DNA of 64,000 nucleotides from Desulfatibacillum aliphaticivorans DSM 15576. GTDB taxonomy: Bacteria; Desulfobacterota; Desulfobacteria; Desulfobacterales; Desulfatibacillaceae. Position numbers and translations under genes: made by a program. Positions 24,948-34,227 of the stretch are shown one piece after another. The notes beneath the pieces were generated by a model. That model made no database searches, was not told the DNA's origin, and saw only the letters and a list, made by a program, of their open reading frames with translations. The stretch's first letter is position 1, and each line of letters begins with the position of its first letter. The stretch spans positions 248,001 to 312,000 of the forward strand of contig NZ_AUCT01000002.1 in NCBI RefSeq assembly GCF_000429905.1, given 5' to 3'.

Positions 24948-27118
24948 GGCGTTTCTCCGTGATTATGGGGGAGATTTTCGGAAACTGAATGGGCGCCGGT
25001 TTTCCGGGCGCAATTCACGCACAGATACATGGACGACGCAGGAACGCCGCCCTGGCTGGCGCGATTCTTGACGAATTCCAAATATCTTTCGGTTCCCAGG
25101 GGCTCCTTGCACATGGAGCACTGGACCAGGGGCGCCCGGTTCAAGCGGGTTCCGCACAGGCTCAGGACGCGCCAGCCGTCCTCGTCCCGGATTTGCATGG
25201 CGCCGTTGGGGCAATTGGTTGCACAGGCGCCGCACAGGATGCATTTTTCCTGGATTTTTCTAAAGTCCGTCTTTACGGGATGGTCAAAGTCAAAATAGCC
25301 AAGCTCCAGGGCGTTGACCTTCATTTTATCCCGGCAGACCTCCACGCATTTGCCGCACCGCAGGCACACGTCGCAGCGCAGGCAGCGCCTGGCCTCTTCC
25401 TTGGCCGCGGCTTCGTCAAAGCCCAACTCCACCTGTTGAAAGGTGGTGCGGCGGCGATCCAAAAACAGCAAGGGCATTTCCGGCCGTTCCAGGGTCATTT
25501 TGGTTTCTGCCGAGGTTTGCAGGTGCGGAAGCATGCTTCTTCTCACCGGCACGGGCGGCGTTTTAGGCTGAGGCAGGTCGGAAAGATACCGGTCTATGCC
25601 CTGGGCCGCTCTTTTTCCGCCGCCGATGGCTTCGATGACGGTGGCCGGGCCGGTCACGGCGTCGCCCGCTGCAAAAACTCCGGGCATGGTGGTTTCCATG
25701 CTGACGCTGTTGACGCACAGGGTGTTCCTGTGGGTCCAGTCCACGGCCGTGAGATCGGCCAGGCAGGAGTCGTCCACTTTTTGGCCGATGGCGGCGATAA
25801 TGGCGTCGGCCTCCATGACGAATTCGCTGCCCTCGATGGGCAGGGGCGCCATTCTGTCGGAGCCCGGCTTGGCGACCAATTCCGCCTTAAGGCATTTCAG
25901 GCCGGTTGCATGGCCGTTTTCGCCCTTCACCTCGACCGGTATGGTCAGGTAGGCGAAATGGATGCCTTCCTGCTCCGCCTGTTCCACTTCCTCGTGATCC
26001 GCGGGCATGGCGTCCTTATCGCGCCGATAGGCGATGGCCACGCTGCGGGCCCCCAGACGCAGGCTGGTGCGCGCGGCGTCGATGGCCACGTTTCCGCCGC
26101 CAACCACGACAACGTGCTTCCCCGGGGCGTGTCTTTCTCCCAGAGCCACGTCCTTTAAAAAGGCGATGGCGTCCCGGACTCCTTCAAAGTCATTTTCGCC
26201 GGGAATGCTCAGGGAATAGGCCTCGTGCGCGCCCACGGCCACGAAAAAAGCCTCATAGCCCTCTTCCTGCAAGCTGGCGAAGGTCACATCGCGGCCGAAC
26301 CGGGTGTTGTATTTGATTTCCACGCCCAATTCTTCGATCATGGCCACTTCCCGGTCGATCACCTCCCGGGGCAAACGATACCGTGGAATGCCCACCATGA
26401 TCATGCCGCCGGCAACGGGCAAATCTTCAAAGACCGTTACCTGATAGCCCATGACCGCCAAATAATAGGCGCAGGACATGCCGCCGGGGCCTGCGCCGAT
26501 AACGGCGACTTTCCTACCCTTGTCCGGAGCTTTGGGCGGATTGTTGTATGTGAGGGTGGAAAAAGCCCGTTCCGCGGCGAAGGCCTTGAGGGGCTTGATG
26601 GCCACGGGTTCGTCCATACGGCCCCTGACGCACATGAACTCGCAGGGGCGGGTGCAAACCAGGCCGCAAACCCAGGGAAAAGGGTTGTCCTTGCGGATGA
26701 CGGATATAGCCTCGTCGTAACGGCCCATGCCGATCAGCGTCACGTAGGTCGGCACGTCAATGCCCGCCGGGCAGGCCATCTGGCAGGGGGCCGGCGCCAG
26801 GCGCACGCATTGGCCCGTGGGGCAGTTTTTGGTTTTTATGTGGCTGGCAAAGGCTTCATGGTGCTCAAGCAGGGCGCTTTTCAAGTGCTGGCCCGTCTCT
26901 GAACAGGAGGTATCGCCCTCCCATGCAACCAGTTGTTCGGCCAGGCCTTCCAGGGCTTGCAGATGGTCCTTTCCCGCCCTGGCCCAGGCGATGTCCCGGA
27001 TCAGTCCTAAAGCCTGCTCTGCAATGGTTCGGCATCTGGGATGGGACAAAACGCCCTTGTCCAGCCGCTCCCTTAATTCTATCAACGCCTCGCTCACCGG
27101 GCATGAGCCTGAATTCAT
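24944..27118 (-). CDS. NAD(P)H:acceptor oxidoreductase, GltD-like FAD subunit with C-terminal ferredoxin domain
   Basis: A 724-residue protein. Residues 1-95 are helical with no known motif. At about 100-185 is the GltD-type Cys-rich 4Fe-4S region (CQMACPAGIDVPTYVTLIGMG and CGLVCTRPCEFMC). The FAD fold VAVIGAGPGGMSCAYYLAVMG follows at about 205, and the NAD(P)-binding VVVVGGGNVAIDAARTSLRLGA with 'AYRRDKDAMPAD' at about 340. The C-terminal part (about 580-670) has two 4Fe-4S motifs (CLRCGKCVEVCRDKM, CILCGACATNCPNGAM) and then two CxxC pairs (CSMCKEP, CVNCARK) that could hold a rubredoxin-like metal. It likely passes electrons between NAD(P)H and the Mo subunit through the ferredoxin-like protein encoded between them. 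Confidence 0.9.
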   Translation of the reverse strand: MNSGSCPVSEALIELRERLDKGVLSHPRCRTIAEQALGLIRDIAWARAGKDHLQALEGLAEQLVAWEGDTSCSETGQHLKSALLEHHEAFASHIKTKNCPTGQCVRLAPAPCQMACPAGIDVPTYVTLIGMGRYDEAISVIRKDNPFPWVCGLVCTRPCEFMCVRGRMDEPVAIKPLKAFAAERAFSTLTYNNPPKAPDKGRKVAVIGAGPGGMSCAYYLAVMGYQVTVFEDLPVAGGMIMVGIPRYRLPREVIDREVAMIEELGVEIKYNTRFGRDVTFASLQEEGYEAFFVAVGAHEAYSLSIPGENDFEGVRDAIAFLKDVALGERHAPGKHVVVVGGGNVAIDAARTSLRLGARSVAIAYRRDKDAMPADHEEVEQAEQEGIHFAYLTIPVEVKGENGHATGLKCLKAELVAKPGSDRMAPLPIEGSEFVMEADAIIAAIGQKVDDSCLADLTAVDWTHRNTLCVNSVSMETTMPGVFAAGDAVTGPATVIEAIGGGKRAAQGIDRYLSDLPQPKTPPVPVRRSMLPHLQTSAETKMTLERPEMPLLFLDRRRTTFQQVELGFDEAAAKEEARRCLRCDVCLRCGKCVEVCRDKMKVNALELGYFDFDHPVKTDFRKIQEKCILCGACATNCPNGAMQIRDEDGWRVLSLCGTRLNRAPLVQCSMCKEPLGTERYLEFVKNRASQGGVPASSMYLCVNCARKTGAHSVSENLPHNHGETP

Positions 27119-27181
27119 AATCTTACTCCCTGAAGTGGATTCTCATCTGTCTTGTTTGCAGCAAACCGGCCCGACATGAAA

Positions 27182-27700
27182 TCAATCGCCCAATTCCGCG
27201 GCGGCCAGAGTCTTGGCGTAATGCTGCCTTCTGACGGGTTCGATTTCATTCGCCTCGCCGAAATGCAGGCATCCGGTGATGCACACGGTCACGCAAGCGG
27301 GCTGAAGGCCCTGATCGATCCTGTCCATGCAGTAATCGCATTTGACCACCTTGCCCTTGCGTGCGGCCTTGTACCACTGGGGGGCGCCCCAGGGGCAGGC
27401 GGAGATGCAGGCTTTGCAGCCCACGCAAAGGGACTCGTCCACATACACGATTCCGTCGGATTCCCTGCGCTGCATGGCGCCGGTGGGGCATGCGGGAATG
27501 CACCAGGGCTTCTCGCAATGGTAGCACGGCATAAAAATGTGGGATGACCGGGCAAGATCTCCCGTCATGCGGGGCCCCACTTCCATTACCTGGCAAAGGC
27601 GGGGGCCGGGGGGCAGTTCCTTGTTGGCCTTGCAAGCCACTTCACACGCGTGGCAGCCGATGCATTTTTTTGCTTCCTGGAGCAATACATACTTGCTCAT
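27182..27700 (-). CDS. 4Fe-4S electron-transfer subunit (DmsB/PsrB/HycB type)
   Basis: A 172-residue ferredoxin-like protein with GGGAGG before ATG. Four Cys clusters are visible: CIGCHACEVACKANKELPPG, CYHCEKPWCIPACPTGAM, CVGCKACISACPWGAP and a downstream CDYCMDRID...ACVTVCITGCLHFG. Together they bind up to four 4Fe-4S clusters as in the B subunits of DMSO-reductase-family enzymes. It lies 18 bases after the catalytic subunit gene and 63 before the FAD subunit gene. No signal peptide is seen, consistent with a cytoplasmic complex. Confidence 0.93.
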   Translation of the reverse strand: MSKYVLLQEAKKCIGCHACEVACKANKELPPGPRLCQVMEVGPRMTGDLARSSHIFMPCYHCEKPWCIPACPTGAMQRRESDGIVYVDESLCVGCKACISACPWGAPQWYKAARKGKVVKCDYCMDRIDQGLQPACVTVCITGCLHFGEANEIEPVRRQHYAKTLAAAELGD

Positions 27701-27718
27701 ACTTTCCTCCCAAAAATA

Positions 27719-29803
27719 TCATGCTGGTGTAACTGTTACAAAGGTGTCGTGAAGCGCAGGGCTTCCACCGATCTTATCCATGCGGCTTTCCTGAAGCGCA
27801 GCGTCCGAAGCGCCTTTGGAAAAACTCCGTTGAGACCTTCCGGCCTCGTGCCCAAAGCCATGCACCATAAACACTGCCTCGGGATGGATGCAATCGGTTA
27901 CAAAGGCTTTGGAGACCGAGGCGCCCCGGCTGGAACGGATAGAGACCCTGCTTTCGTTCTCAATGCCCATTTCCCGGGCTTTGTCCTTATGAATCCAAAC
28001 CGGATTCTCGCCCATGATTTCGTTCAGGTACACGTTATTTTGCGTGGACACGTGGGTGTGCAGGGCGGTTCTGCCGGTAATGAGCCTGAAGCTGCCCTGG
28101 TCCGGACTGGGCATGGATTCGTAAGGCGGAAAAGACGGGAATCCCGCATCCTCCAGCAGGGAGGACACGAACTCAATTTTCCCCGAAGGAGTTTTAATCT
28201 TCAGGCCGTCTTTCCTGTCTTGAAAAATAGGGTCCTTGCAATACGCCACAAAACCTTTGGCGTCGAAATCCTCCATGGTGAATCCCGTGGGCTCCAATTG
28301 CCATTTCACCAAATCCTCCATGGATTCGTAGGGGAAGTATTTGCCGATGCCCAGGCGCTCTCCCAATTGTTTGAGAATCATGGCGCCTTCCCGGGTGTCG
28401 TACTTCGGCTCCACCGCCTTGCGGCGCAGGAACATCTGAGGCTTGGCGCCGTTGGCCTGCTGAATGCAATCGGTCCTTTCCAGGAAGATGGACTCCGGCA
28501 GGATGATGTCTGAGTACCAGGCTATGTCGCTGTAGTTAATGTCTATGGTGACGATAAGATCCAGCTTGTCCAGCGCCTTTTTGGTCAGGGCGGTGTCGGG
28601 TATGGACATCAAAGGATCGAACCGATAGGCGATCAAGGCTTTAACGGGATAAGGATCTTCGTTCAATATGGCGTGGGGCAGCATCTGCGGAGCCCCATGG
28701 TTTTTGTCGGGCAGGGGCAGATCGGGAGTGCCGACCTTGTCAAAGCGGACCGGCTCCATGGGCGGAAAATCCTGCTCCGTCAATTTACGGGCCGCCTTGC
28801 CGCCCGCGTCGCCGGGACCCTTCTTAAAGAAAAATCCCCCGGGGGTTTCAATGCTGCCCATGAGGGAGTTCAAAATCATGATGGACCGGCGGAAATAAAT
28901 TTCGTTTTCATGATGCGCGCCTCGATAGCCAAAATGAAAAACCACCTTGGGCATGTCCTTGCTGACTTCTCTGGCAAGAGCGGCAATGGATCGCGCCGGA
29001 ATGCCGGTTTCCTTCTCAGCCCACTCCGGGGTGTAGGGTTGGACGAACTCCCGCAGCTCATCCAAGCCGGAAACCCAACGGTCCACAAACTCCTTGTTGT
29101 ACAATCCCTCTTTTAAAATAACGTGAATCAGGGCGTAGTTAAGGGCCAAATCCGAGCCGGGACGAATCATCCAATAGTGATCGGCCTTAACCGCCGTCTT
29201 GGTCACGCGGGGATCTATATAGGTGAGCTTGGCGCCGTTGTCCATGGCCTGCAAAAGGGTGCGGACCTCCTTGACGGAAATGGATTCGAAAATATTCCGG
29301 CCGTACAACACCAGGCGCTTGGCGTTTTTGTAGTCAATGCCCAGTTGGGCGTCCGTATATCCAAACAGGCTTCTGCAAGCCGTGTTGACCGAGCCTTTGC
29401 ACAAAGAGTCGTGGGTGCAATGGTTGGGAGAGCCCAAAGCCTTGGTGAAGGTTTTGGAAACATGGGTCGCCAACTGGGTGCGCTCCGCCAGCACCAGGCT
29501 GCGGCCGCCGTATTGGTCGATCACGCTTTGGAGCTTTTCCGCAACATAATCCAGGGCCTCGTCCCAGCTTATGGGCTTCCAATTGCCCGAGCCCCGCTCT
29601 CCCACACGAATTAACGGAGTTTGCAGACGCTGGTCGTCATTCAACAACGCGGTTCCCGCGGCGCCCCTGGGGCACAATGCGCCGTCAATCCCGGGCACGT
29701 GAGGATTCCCCTGAATAAACTTAACATGCCCGTTTTCCACATTCACTTTTATCGGGCAGCGAACGCTGCACATAAAACATAAGCTGTATACATCTTTTCC
29801 CAT
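27719..29803 (-). CDS. Molybdopterin (Mo/W-bisMGD) oxidoreductase, catalytic subunit, cytoplasmic
   Basis: A 694-residue DMSO-reductase-superfamily enzyme with AGGAGAG before ATG. The N-terminal 4Fe-4S motif is CFMCSVRCPIK...GALCPRG; then 'PLIRVGERGSGNWKPISWDEALDYVA'. The presumed metal-ligand region reads GSPNHCTHDSLCKGSV (about 130-145), more like polysulfide/thiosulfate-reductase relatives than the Cys/Sec-His of formate dehydrogenases, so I do not call it Fdh. The C-terminal MGD-binding domain includes 'RLITGRTALHTHVSTQNN' and 'NPVWIHKDKAREMGI'. There is no twin-arginine leader, so it should act in the cytoplasm with the NAD(P)H/FAD subunit downstream. Substrate unknown; no in-frame UGA needs to be invoked. 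Confidence 0.88.
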   Translation of the reverse strand: MGKDVYSLCFMCSVRCPIKVNVENGHVKFIQGNPHVPGIDGALCPRGAAGTALLNDDQRLQTPLIRVGERGSGNWKPISWDEALDYVAEKLQSVIDQYGGRSLVLAERTQLATHVSKTFTKALGSPNHCTHDSLCKGSVNTACRSLFGYTDAQLGIDYKNAKRLVLYGRNIFESISVKEVRTLLQAMDNGAKLTYIDPRVTKTAVKADHYWMIRPGSDLALNYALIHVILKEGLYNKEFVDRWVSGLDELREFVQPYTPEWAEKETGIPARSIAALAREVSKDMPKVVFHFGYRGAHHENEIYFRRSIMILNSLMGSIETPGGFFFKKGPGDAGGKAARKLTEQDFPPMEPVRFDKVGTPDLPLPDKNHGAPQMLPHAILNEDPYPVKALIAYRFDPLMSIPDTALTKKALDKLDLIVTIDINYSDIAWYSDIILPESIFLERTDCIQQANGAKPQMFLRRKAVEPKYDTREGAMILKQLGERLGIGKYFPYESMEDLVKWQLEPTGFTMEDFDAKGFVAYCKDPIFQDRKDGLKIKTPSGKIEFVSSLLEDAGFPSFPPYESMPSPDQGSFRLITGRTALHTHVSTQNNVYLNEIMGENPVWIHKDKAREMGIENESRVSIRSSRGASVSKAFVTDCIHPEAVFMVHGFGHEAGRSQRSFSKGASDAALQESRMDKIGGSPALHDTFVTVTPA

Positions 29804-30259
29804 GACTCTCTCCTAAATCGTCGCTATCCACCAGGACCCAGGACGTAAGGCCCGAGTTCAGCCAAATGCCGGAGAGCAACAGAGCAATAAGCGTACCAAA
29901 TATTTTGCCCCTCCATAGTGGACGGAACCAGCCTCCAGGCAACCATGCTTATCAATATAGTTCATATAATCAAGCAATTATAATTCAAAGGAAATTGATC
30001 ATTCCGCGTATAGATTGTTTTTTGGCCTTTAGGCGCCATACTTTTCATGCACCCGGATACTTTTTTTGCTTGTCCTTAACTAACTAAAATTTAATACTTT
30101 ATTCATCCATGCATAATTTTTCAGGCGCCCGATCTCTCAAAATTGCGGCGTTCCCCTCTCTTTCCGCCCGCCGAAGTAATAGATTCCCCCAACCTCTTTT
30201 TGACAAAAAGACTTTAAATATAGATACTTATCCAGAGCATATAAACATTCTCTCCTCCT
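29804..30259. other. Divergent AT-rich regulatory region upstream of the TauE operon
   Basis: No gene is supportable. A 15-nt palindrome CTTTTTG-A-CAAAAAG lies at 30196-30210, about 50 bases before the sigma-54 promoter at 30260, and could be an activator or repressor site. The TTGACA within it has no good -10. Confidence 0.35.
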
Positions 30260-30275
30260 TGGCACACCCCTTGCT
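30260..30275 (+). promoter_or_regulatory. Sigma-54 (-24/-12) promoter of the TauE operon
   Basis: TGGCAC-ACCCC-TTGC-T at 30260-30275 matches the consensus TGGCAC-N5-TTGC(A/T) exactly, with the GG and GC elements ten bases apart. It is about 85 bases before the TauE start. The operon itself ends in a sigma-54 activator gene. Confidence 0.88.
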
Positions 30276-30358
30276 CATCCTCACCGGAGCCCGGCGCTTC
30301 GGGCGAGATTTCATCATAAGACCCGAATGAAACGGGTGCAGAAGAAACGGAGGATTAA

Positions 30359-31522
30359 ATGTTTTACAAAACGCAAAAGACATGGATGGTTTTGTTGATT
30401 GTCCTTTTCTTGGCGGCGGCGCTGATTCCTGCGACGGGGATGGCGGCGTCCCTGGAGGAAGCTATCGCTCAAGCGCCCAAAGGCGCGGAAGCGGGACAGA
30501 TCAACATGCAAGCCGAACCCGGATTTCTTGGAATTCCCGGGGCTCCGTCCCCCAGCCTGGTGATCGGCTTTCTGTGGGCCATCTGGGTAGGCTGGATTTT
30601 CTCGACGGTGGGCGCTTTCGGCGGCATCATGGCGGGTGTGGGCCACATTACGGTGTTCGGCCTTGCCGACTACGGCAAGGGCTTCAAAAAAACCGCTCCG
30701 GCCCTGAACAAGCTGATTACGGACAGCATCCGGGTGTCCAACCAATGGTTAGTCGGTTTGAGCGCCGCGGTTTCCAGTTTCAACTATTATAAGATGGGCC
30801 GTTTGGTGCTGCCTTTGGGCATCGCCCTGGCCATCGGCTCCGTGGCCGGCAGCGTGCTGGTGCCCTGGCTGACCGCCGGCAAGGTTTCCCTGAAGGCTTA
30901 CCTGGGCTACTTCGGCCTGATCGTCTTCGTCATCGGCGGGTTCCTGTTTTATGAAACCACCCCCCGGGGACAGGCCCGGAAAAAGGAAGCCAAGTCGGCT
31001 GCCGACGCGTTTGAAAAAAGCGCCATCAAGGGCGCTGAAAAATCCATGGATGCCTCTGATATGGGCGTCCAGGTAAAAAGCTGGAGCGCCAAAAAAGTGG
31101 AGTTTACGTTCTACGGCGTGGAATTTTCCTTCAACCCCATCGTTCCGATCATCGGCGGCTTCTGCATCGCAGGTCTGGCCTCCTTCCTGGGAATCGGCGG
31201 CGGCTTTTTGTTCGTGCCCTTCCTGACCTCCATCGCCGGCCTGCCCATGTTCCTGGTCGCAGGAACCAGCGCCCTGACGGTGTTCGTGGGCATGATTATC
31301 AGCATCTTCACCTACATGGTGGTTCAGGGCGTGACCATTTACTGGCCGCTCATCGGCGTGGAGCTGATCGGCATTTTCGTAGGTTCCATGATCGGCCCCC
31401 GGACCTCCAAATACATCCCGGACATCTGGCTGAAACGCCTGTTTGTGGTTCTGGCCCTGTACGTGGGTCTGCGGTACACCACCAAGGGCTTCCTGGGATA
31501 CAGCATTGTTCCTCCGTTCTGA
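30359..31522 (+). CDS. TauE/SafE-family sulfite/anion exporter
   Basis: A 387-residue polytopic protein with a cleavable-looking signal (WMVLLIVLFLAAALIPATGMAA), a short periplasmic stretch and about eight hydrophobic helices. The two inverted halves are recognisable: 'FGGIMAGVGHITVFGLADYG' in the first and 'ASFLGIGGGFLFVPFLTSIAGLPMFLVAGTSALTVFVGM' in the second, the typical TauE glycine-rich motifs. Between the halves is a charged cytoplasmic loop of about 60 residues. Family members export sulfite, sulfoacetate or similar anions; here the substrate is inferred only. First gene of a five-gene sigma-54-driven set. Confidence 0.9.
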   Translation: MFYKTQKTWMVLLIVLFLAAALIPATGMAASLEEAIAQAPKGAEAGQINMQAEPGFLGIPGAPSPSLVIGFLWAIWVGWIFSTVGAFGGIMAGVGHITVFGLADYGKGFKKTAPALNKLITDSIRVSNQWLVGLSAAVSSFNYYKMGRLVLPLGIALAIGSVAGSVLVPWLTAGKVSLKAYLGYFGLIVFVIGGFLFYETTPRGQARKKEAKSAADAFEKSAIKGAEKSMDASDMGVQVKSWSAKKVEFTFYGVEFSFNPIVPIIGGFCIAGLASFLGIGGGFLFVPFLTSIAGLPMFLVAGTSALTVFVGMIISIFTYMVVQGVTIYWPLIGVELIGIFVGSMIGPRTSKYIPDIWLKRLFVVLALYVGLRYTTKGFLGYSIVPPF

Positions 31523-31536
31523 TCAAAAGCGCTATC

Positions 31537-31562
31537 GGCGGCCCGGGCCTATCCGGGCCGCC
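31537..31562 (+). terminator. Intercistronic hairpin after TauE gene
   Basis: GGCGGCCCGG (31537-31546) and CCGGGCCGCC (31553-31562) form a perfect 10-bp stem with a 6-base loop; a CCCTTTTAATTT tract follows. It probably causes partial termination or mRNA stabilisation between the exporter and the genes downstream. Confidence 0.65.
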
Positions 31563-31618
31563 TCGACCCTTTTAATTTGAACCGGCAACGCTGTTTTAAC
31601 GTATAAAGGATGTTAAAA

Positions 31619-32200
31619 ATGGAATGGCTTTATCAAGTATATCTCTTTCTGGATGGCTTCCTGATCGCCCCTTATAGAATGGTGCAGCCCCCTATTCTGG
31701 GCTTTTACCTGGGCACGGGCCTGCTGGCTTTGTACGCCGTTGTTCTGGGCGCCCTCACAAGCGAGGCCGCTATTTGGGCCAACGCCAGGAACCTGGAAGA
31801 CCAAAGCCATGCCATGGTGCGCATGCACAACCTTTCCTTCAGGGCTTTGGCCGCCAAAAACAAAAAAGCCTTCAAAGCCGCCAACCACGAAGCCAACGAC
31901 GCTTTCGGCAAGTACTTTTTCGCTTGGATGGCCAACGCCGCCGCTTCGCTATGGCCCCTGGCCTTTGCACTAGGCTGGATGCAGTGGCGGTTTCAAGACG
32001 TGCACTTTGCATTCCCCGGGCTTCCTATTGATCTCGGATTTGCCTTCCTGTTCCTGATTTGCTACATTTTAGCCAGCATCCTGTTTTCAAAGATTAAAAA
32101 ACGGCTGCCTATTTTCGCCAAATCCGTTGCATTGTCACAAATGGCGAGAGACCATGCTGATGAAATGGTTACCCTGGCCGACTTGCAGGCCAGCAAATAG
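31619..32200 (+). CDS. Three-helix membrane protein of unknown function in the TauE operon
   Basis: I prefer the ATG at 31619 (MEWLYQVYLFLDG), since AAAGGA (about 31605-31609) then sits nine bases upstream; the ATG at 31610 overlaps that site. About 193 residues. Hydrophobic segments are at about 25-48, 108-128 and 137-160, with a charged helical section between the first two (NARNLEDQSHAMVRMHNLSFRAL...) and a charged C-terminus. The TM, cytoplasmic coiled-coil, TM, TM topology is similar in outline to the YidC/DUF106-like insertase superfamily, but I would not assign it. Likely an accessory to the exporter or the sensor kinase. Confidence 0.75.
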   Translation: MEWLYQVYLFLDGFLIAPYRMVQPPILGFYLGTGLLALYAVVLGALTSEAAIWANARNLEDQSHAMVRMHNLSFRALAAKNKKAFKAANHEANDAFGKYFFAWMANAAASLWPLAFALGWMQWRFQDVHFAFPGLPIDLGFAFLFLICYILASILFSKIKKRLPIFAKSVALSQMARDHADEMVTLADLQASK

Positions 32201-32242
32201 AAGTTTAAGCCAGGCAAAAACCCGGATTCCCGGACCAGGAAA

Positions 32243-32698
32243 ATGAAAAGAAAAGTCTTTTGGCTTGTATGTATTATAAGCCTTATTTCGGCGTCCCCCG
32301 CCTGGGCCGTACAGGCTCACGGGGCGCCGGAAGGCTTGTATATCCACCAGTTCGCCCATATTTTCTTTGCGGCGGCCATGGGGATATTCATGTATTGGCT
32401 AAAGGCTTCCGCCCTGACCACCCAGCCCGGCTGGCGCATGATTCGCTACTGCGCCCTGTTTCTGCTCATCTGGAATATTGATGCATTCGCCGCCCACCTT
32501 CTGGACGAACACCTGGCAATCGTGTCCTTTGAGCGCAACGGGTTGCTCCACATGAACCTGAGCTCTGAAACCCAAGGGCCTTTTCTGCCGGCGTTGTACT
32601 ATTTTCTTAAAATGGACCACCTTTGGTGCGTGCCGGGCATGGTGTTTCTCTACCTGGGTCTGCGCAGGATTTTAGCGGACCAGCAGGCTGAGGAGTGA
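32243..32698 (+). CDS. Signal-peptide-bearing, His-containing membrane protein upstream of the sensor kinase
   Basis: A 151-residue protein with a signal peptide (RKVFWLVCIISLISASPAWAVQA) and three hydrophobic segments. Histidines are placed within or beside the membrane helices: YIHQFAHIFFAAAMG, 'DAFAAHLLDEHL' and KMDHLWCVPGM. Such spacing could coordinate heme or a metal, which is only inference. It ends four codons before the histidine kinase and may form its sensory partner. I do not recognise the family. Confidence 0.75.
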   Translation: MKRKVFWLVCIISLISASPAWAVQAHGAPEGLYIHQFAHIFFAAAMGIFMYWLKASALTTQPGWRMIRYCALFLLIWNIDAFAAHLLDEHLAIVSFERNGLLHMNLSSETQGPFLPALYYFLKMDHLWCVPGMVFLYLGLRRILADQQAEE

Positions 32699-32703
32699 AC
32701 GCC

Positions 32704-34227
32704 ATGACCTTTCTCGTGCCATCCATGCCCGTGATTCTGATAGATTTTTTCGGGTCCATCGTCATGATCGTTCTCAGTTTCATGTGCGTGGGCAAAGCCC
32801 AAAAGCTGAGAGCCAGGGACGAACAAAATATTGTCTGGACCTATCTTTTGTGGCTTAGCTGGGGACTGGCGGTTTTCGCCGTATCCCGCTCCGGCGGGCA
32901 TATCATAAAACAACTGCTGGTGATGTCCGGGCACTCGGCCCTATGGGGGACATTGCGGCCGTACAGCGGCGCGATCAATACATCCGTCTTTTTTGTTGCG
33001 GGCTCCGTGACCCTGTTTTTTGAACGGGTTTTTCGAATCAATCGCCGCATACTGGCTGACAAGGCCGAACTCCAGGAATCCAAACAACAGTTATTGTACC
33101 TGAACCAAAACCTGGAAAACCTGGTCGCCGCACGCACTCAGGCCTTGGCCTTATCCGAACATCGCTACCGGCGCATTTTTGAGGTTTCCAGAGACCTGAT
33201 TCTGGTCACCAACCGAAACGGCGAGATCCTTGACTGCAATCCGGCCTCCCAAAAGGCTTTGAACTCTCACGGAAACGACGACGCAGAGCATAAACCAAGC
33301 ATTCAGCGCGCTTTTGATAATCCCCAACAATGGGACTCCATCCTCCAGGACCTGGAGGAAAGAGGCTTTGTTTTGAATGAAGAGGCGGTCCTGATGCGCC
33401 ATGACGGCGCGACCATACGGGTGCTCATTTCCGCCGGATTGGATCAGGGGGAGGACGAGGCCCGGGACACCATCCATTTTCTGATCCGCGACATTGAGCA
33501 GAAAAAGCTCATGGAAGCGCGCATGGCGCAAGCCGATAAGCTGGCCTCCATCGGCGAACTTTCGTCAGGCATCGCCCATGAAATAAACAATCCCCTGGGA
33601 ATTATTCTGGGCTACACCCAGTTGCTTTTACGAAACGAAGATCCTGAAAACGAGCGCCACGCGGATTTACGCATCATCGAAAAGCACGTCAAAAGCTGCA
33701 AAGTCATTGTGGAGGATTTGCTCAGCTTCGCCCGGGGCGGCGAAACCATGAAAGAGCCTACGGACTTGCACGAAGTGATTGACGAAGTCTTGCAGTTTTT
33801 GCATCATGAACCCGGGCGCCAGGACCTGGCCATCTCCAAGGAATACTCCCTGGACCTGCCCCTGGCCCACGTGGATAAAAAGAAAATCCGCCAGGTCATC
33901 ATGAATCTGGTGATCAACGCCAGCCACGCCGTGGAAGGCAGGGGAAAAATCCTTTTGGCTACGGACTTCAACCCGGAAAAGGGGCTGGCGAGCATTTGGG
34001 TGAAGGACAACGGCCCGGGCATTCCCAAGCAGAACATGGCCCGGATTTTCGACCCGTTTTTCACCACCAAGCCCACAGGCCAGGGCACAGGGCTTGGGTT
34101 GAGCGTATCGTACGGCATCATCAAAAGCCACGGCGGGGACATCAGCGTGGAAAGCGCTCCCGGAGAAGGGGCGGCCTTTCACATCACCCTGCCGGTGGAA
34201 CCGCCGGAATCAGACATTGAGGATTAA
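32704..34227 (+). CDS. Membrane PAS-domain sensor histidine kinase (NtrB-like)
   Basis: ATG at 32704 with GAGGAG eight bases upstream (a GTG at 32695 is the alternative). About 507 residues: three membrane segments (about 5-27, 45-62, 88-108), of which the loop between the second and third includes GGHIIKQLLVMSGHSALWG with two His; a short coiled coil; PAS (about 155-270); HisKA ('ADKLASIGELSSGIAHEINNPLGIILGY') and HATPase with DNGPGIP and GQGTGLGLSVSYGII. It lies between the His-containing membrane protein and the NtrC-type regulator; its stop codon shares one base with the regulator start. Signal unknown; redox or a sulfur anion is plausible from context. Confidence 0.92.
   Translation: MTFLVPSMPVILIDFFGSIVMIVLSFMCVGKAQKLRARDEQNIVWTYLLWLSWGLAVFAVSRSGGHIIKQLLVMSGHSALWGTLRPYSGAINTSVFFVAGSVTLFFERVFRINRRILADKAELQESKQQLLYLNQNLENLVAARTQALALSEHRYRRIFEVSRDLILVTNRNGEILDCNPASQKALNSHGNDDAEHKPSIQRAFDNPQQWDSILQDLEERGFVLNEEAVLMRHDGATIRVLISAGLDQGEDEARDTIHFLIRDIEQKKLMEARMAQADKLASIGELSSGIAHEINNPLGIILGYTQLLLRNEDPENERHADLRIIEKHVKSCKVIVEDLLSFARGGETMKEPTDLHEVIDEVLQFLHHEPGRQDLAISKEYSLDLPLAHVDKKKIRQVIMNLVINASHAVEGRGKILLATDFNPEKGLASIWVKDNGPGIPKQNMARIFDPFFTTKPTGQGTGLGLSVSYGIIKSHGGDISVESAPGEGAAFHITLPVEPPESDIED

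Noticed and set aside
29400..29410. Selenocysteine (in-frame TGA) in the molybdopterin oxidoreductase
   Set aside because: The frame is uninterrupted, with Cys (DSLCKGS) at the expected metal-ligand region, and no SECIS-like hairpin is needed.
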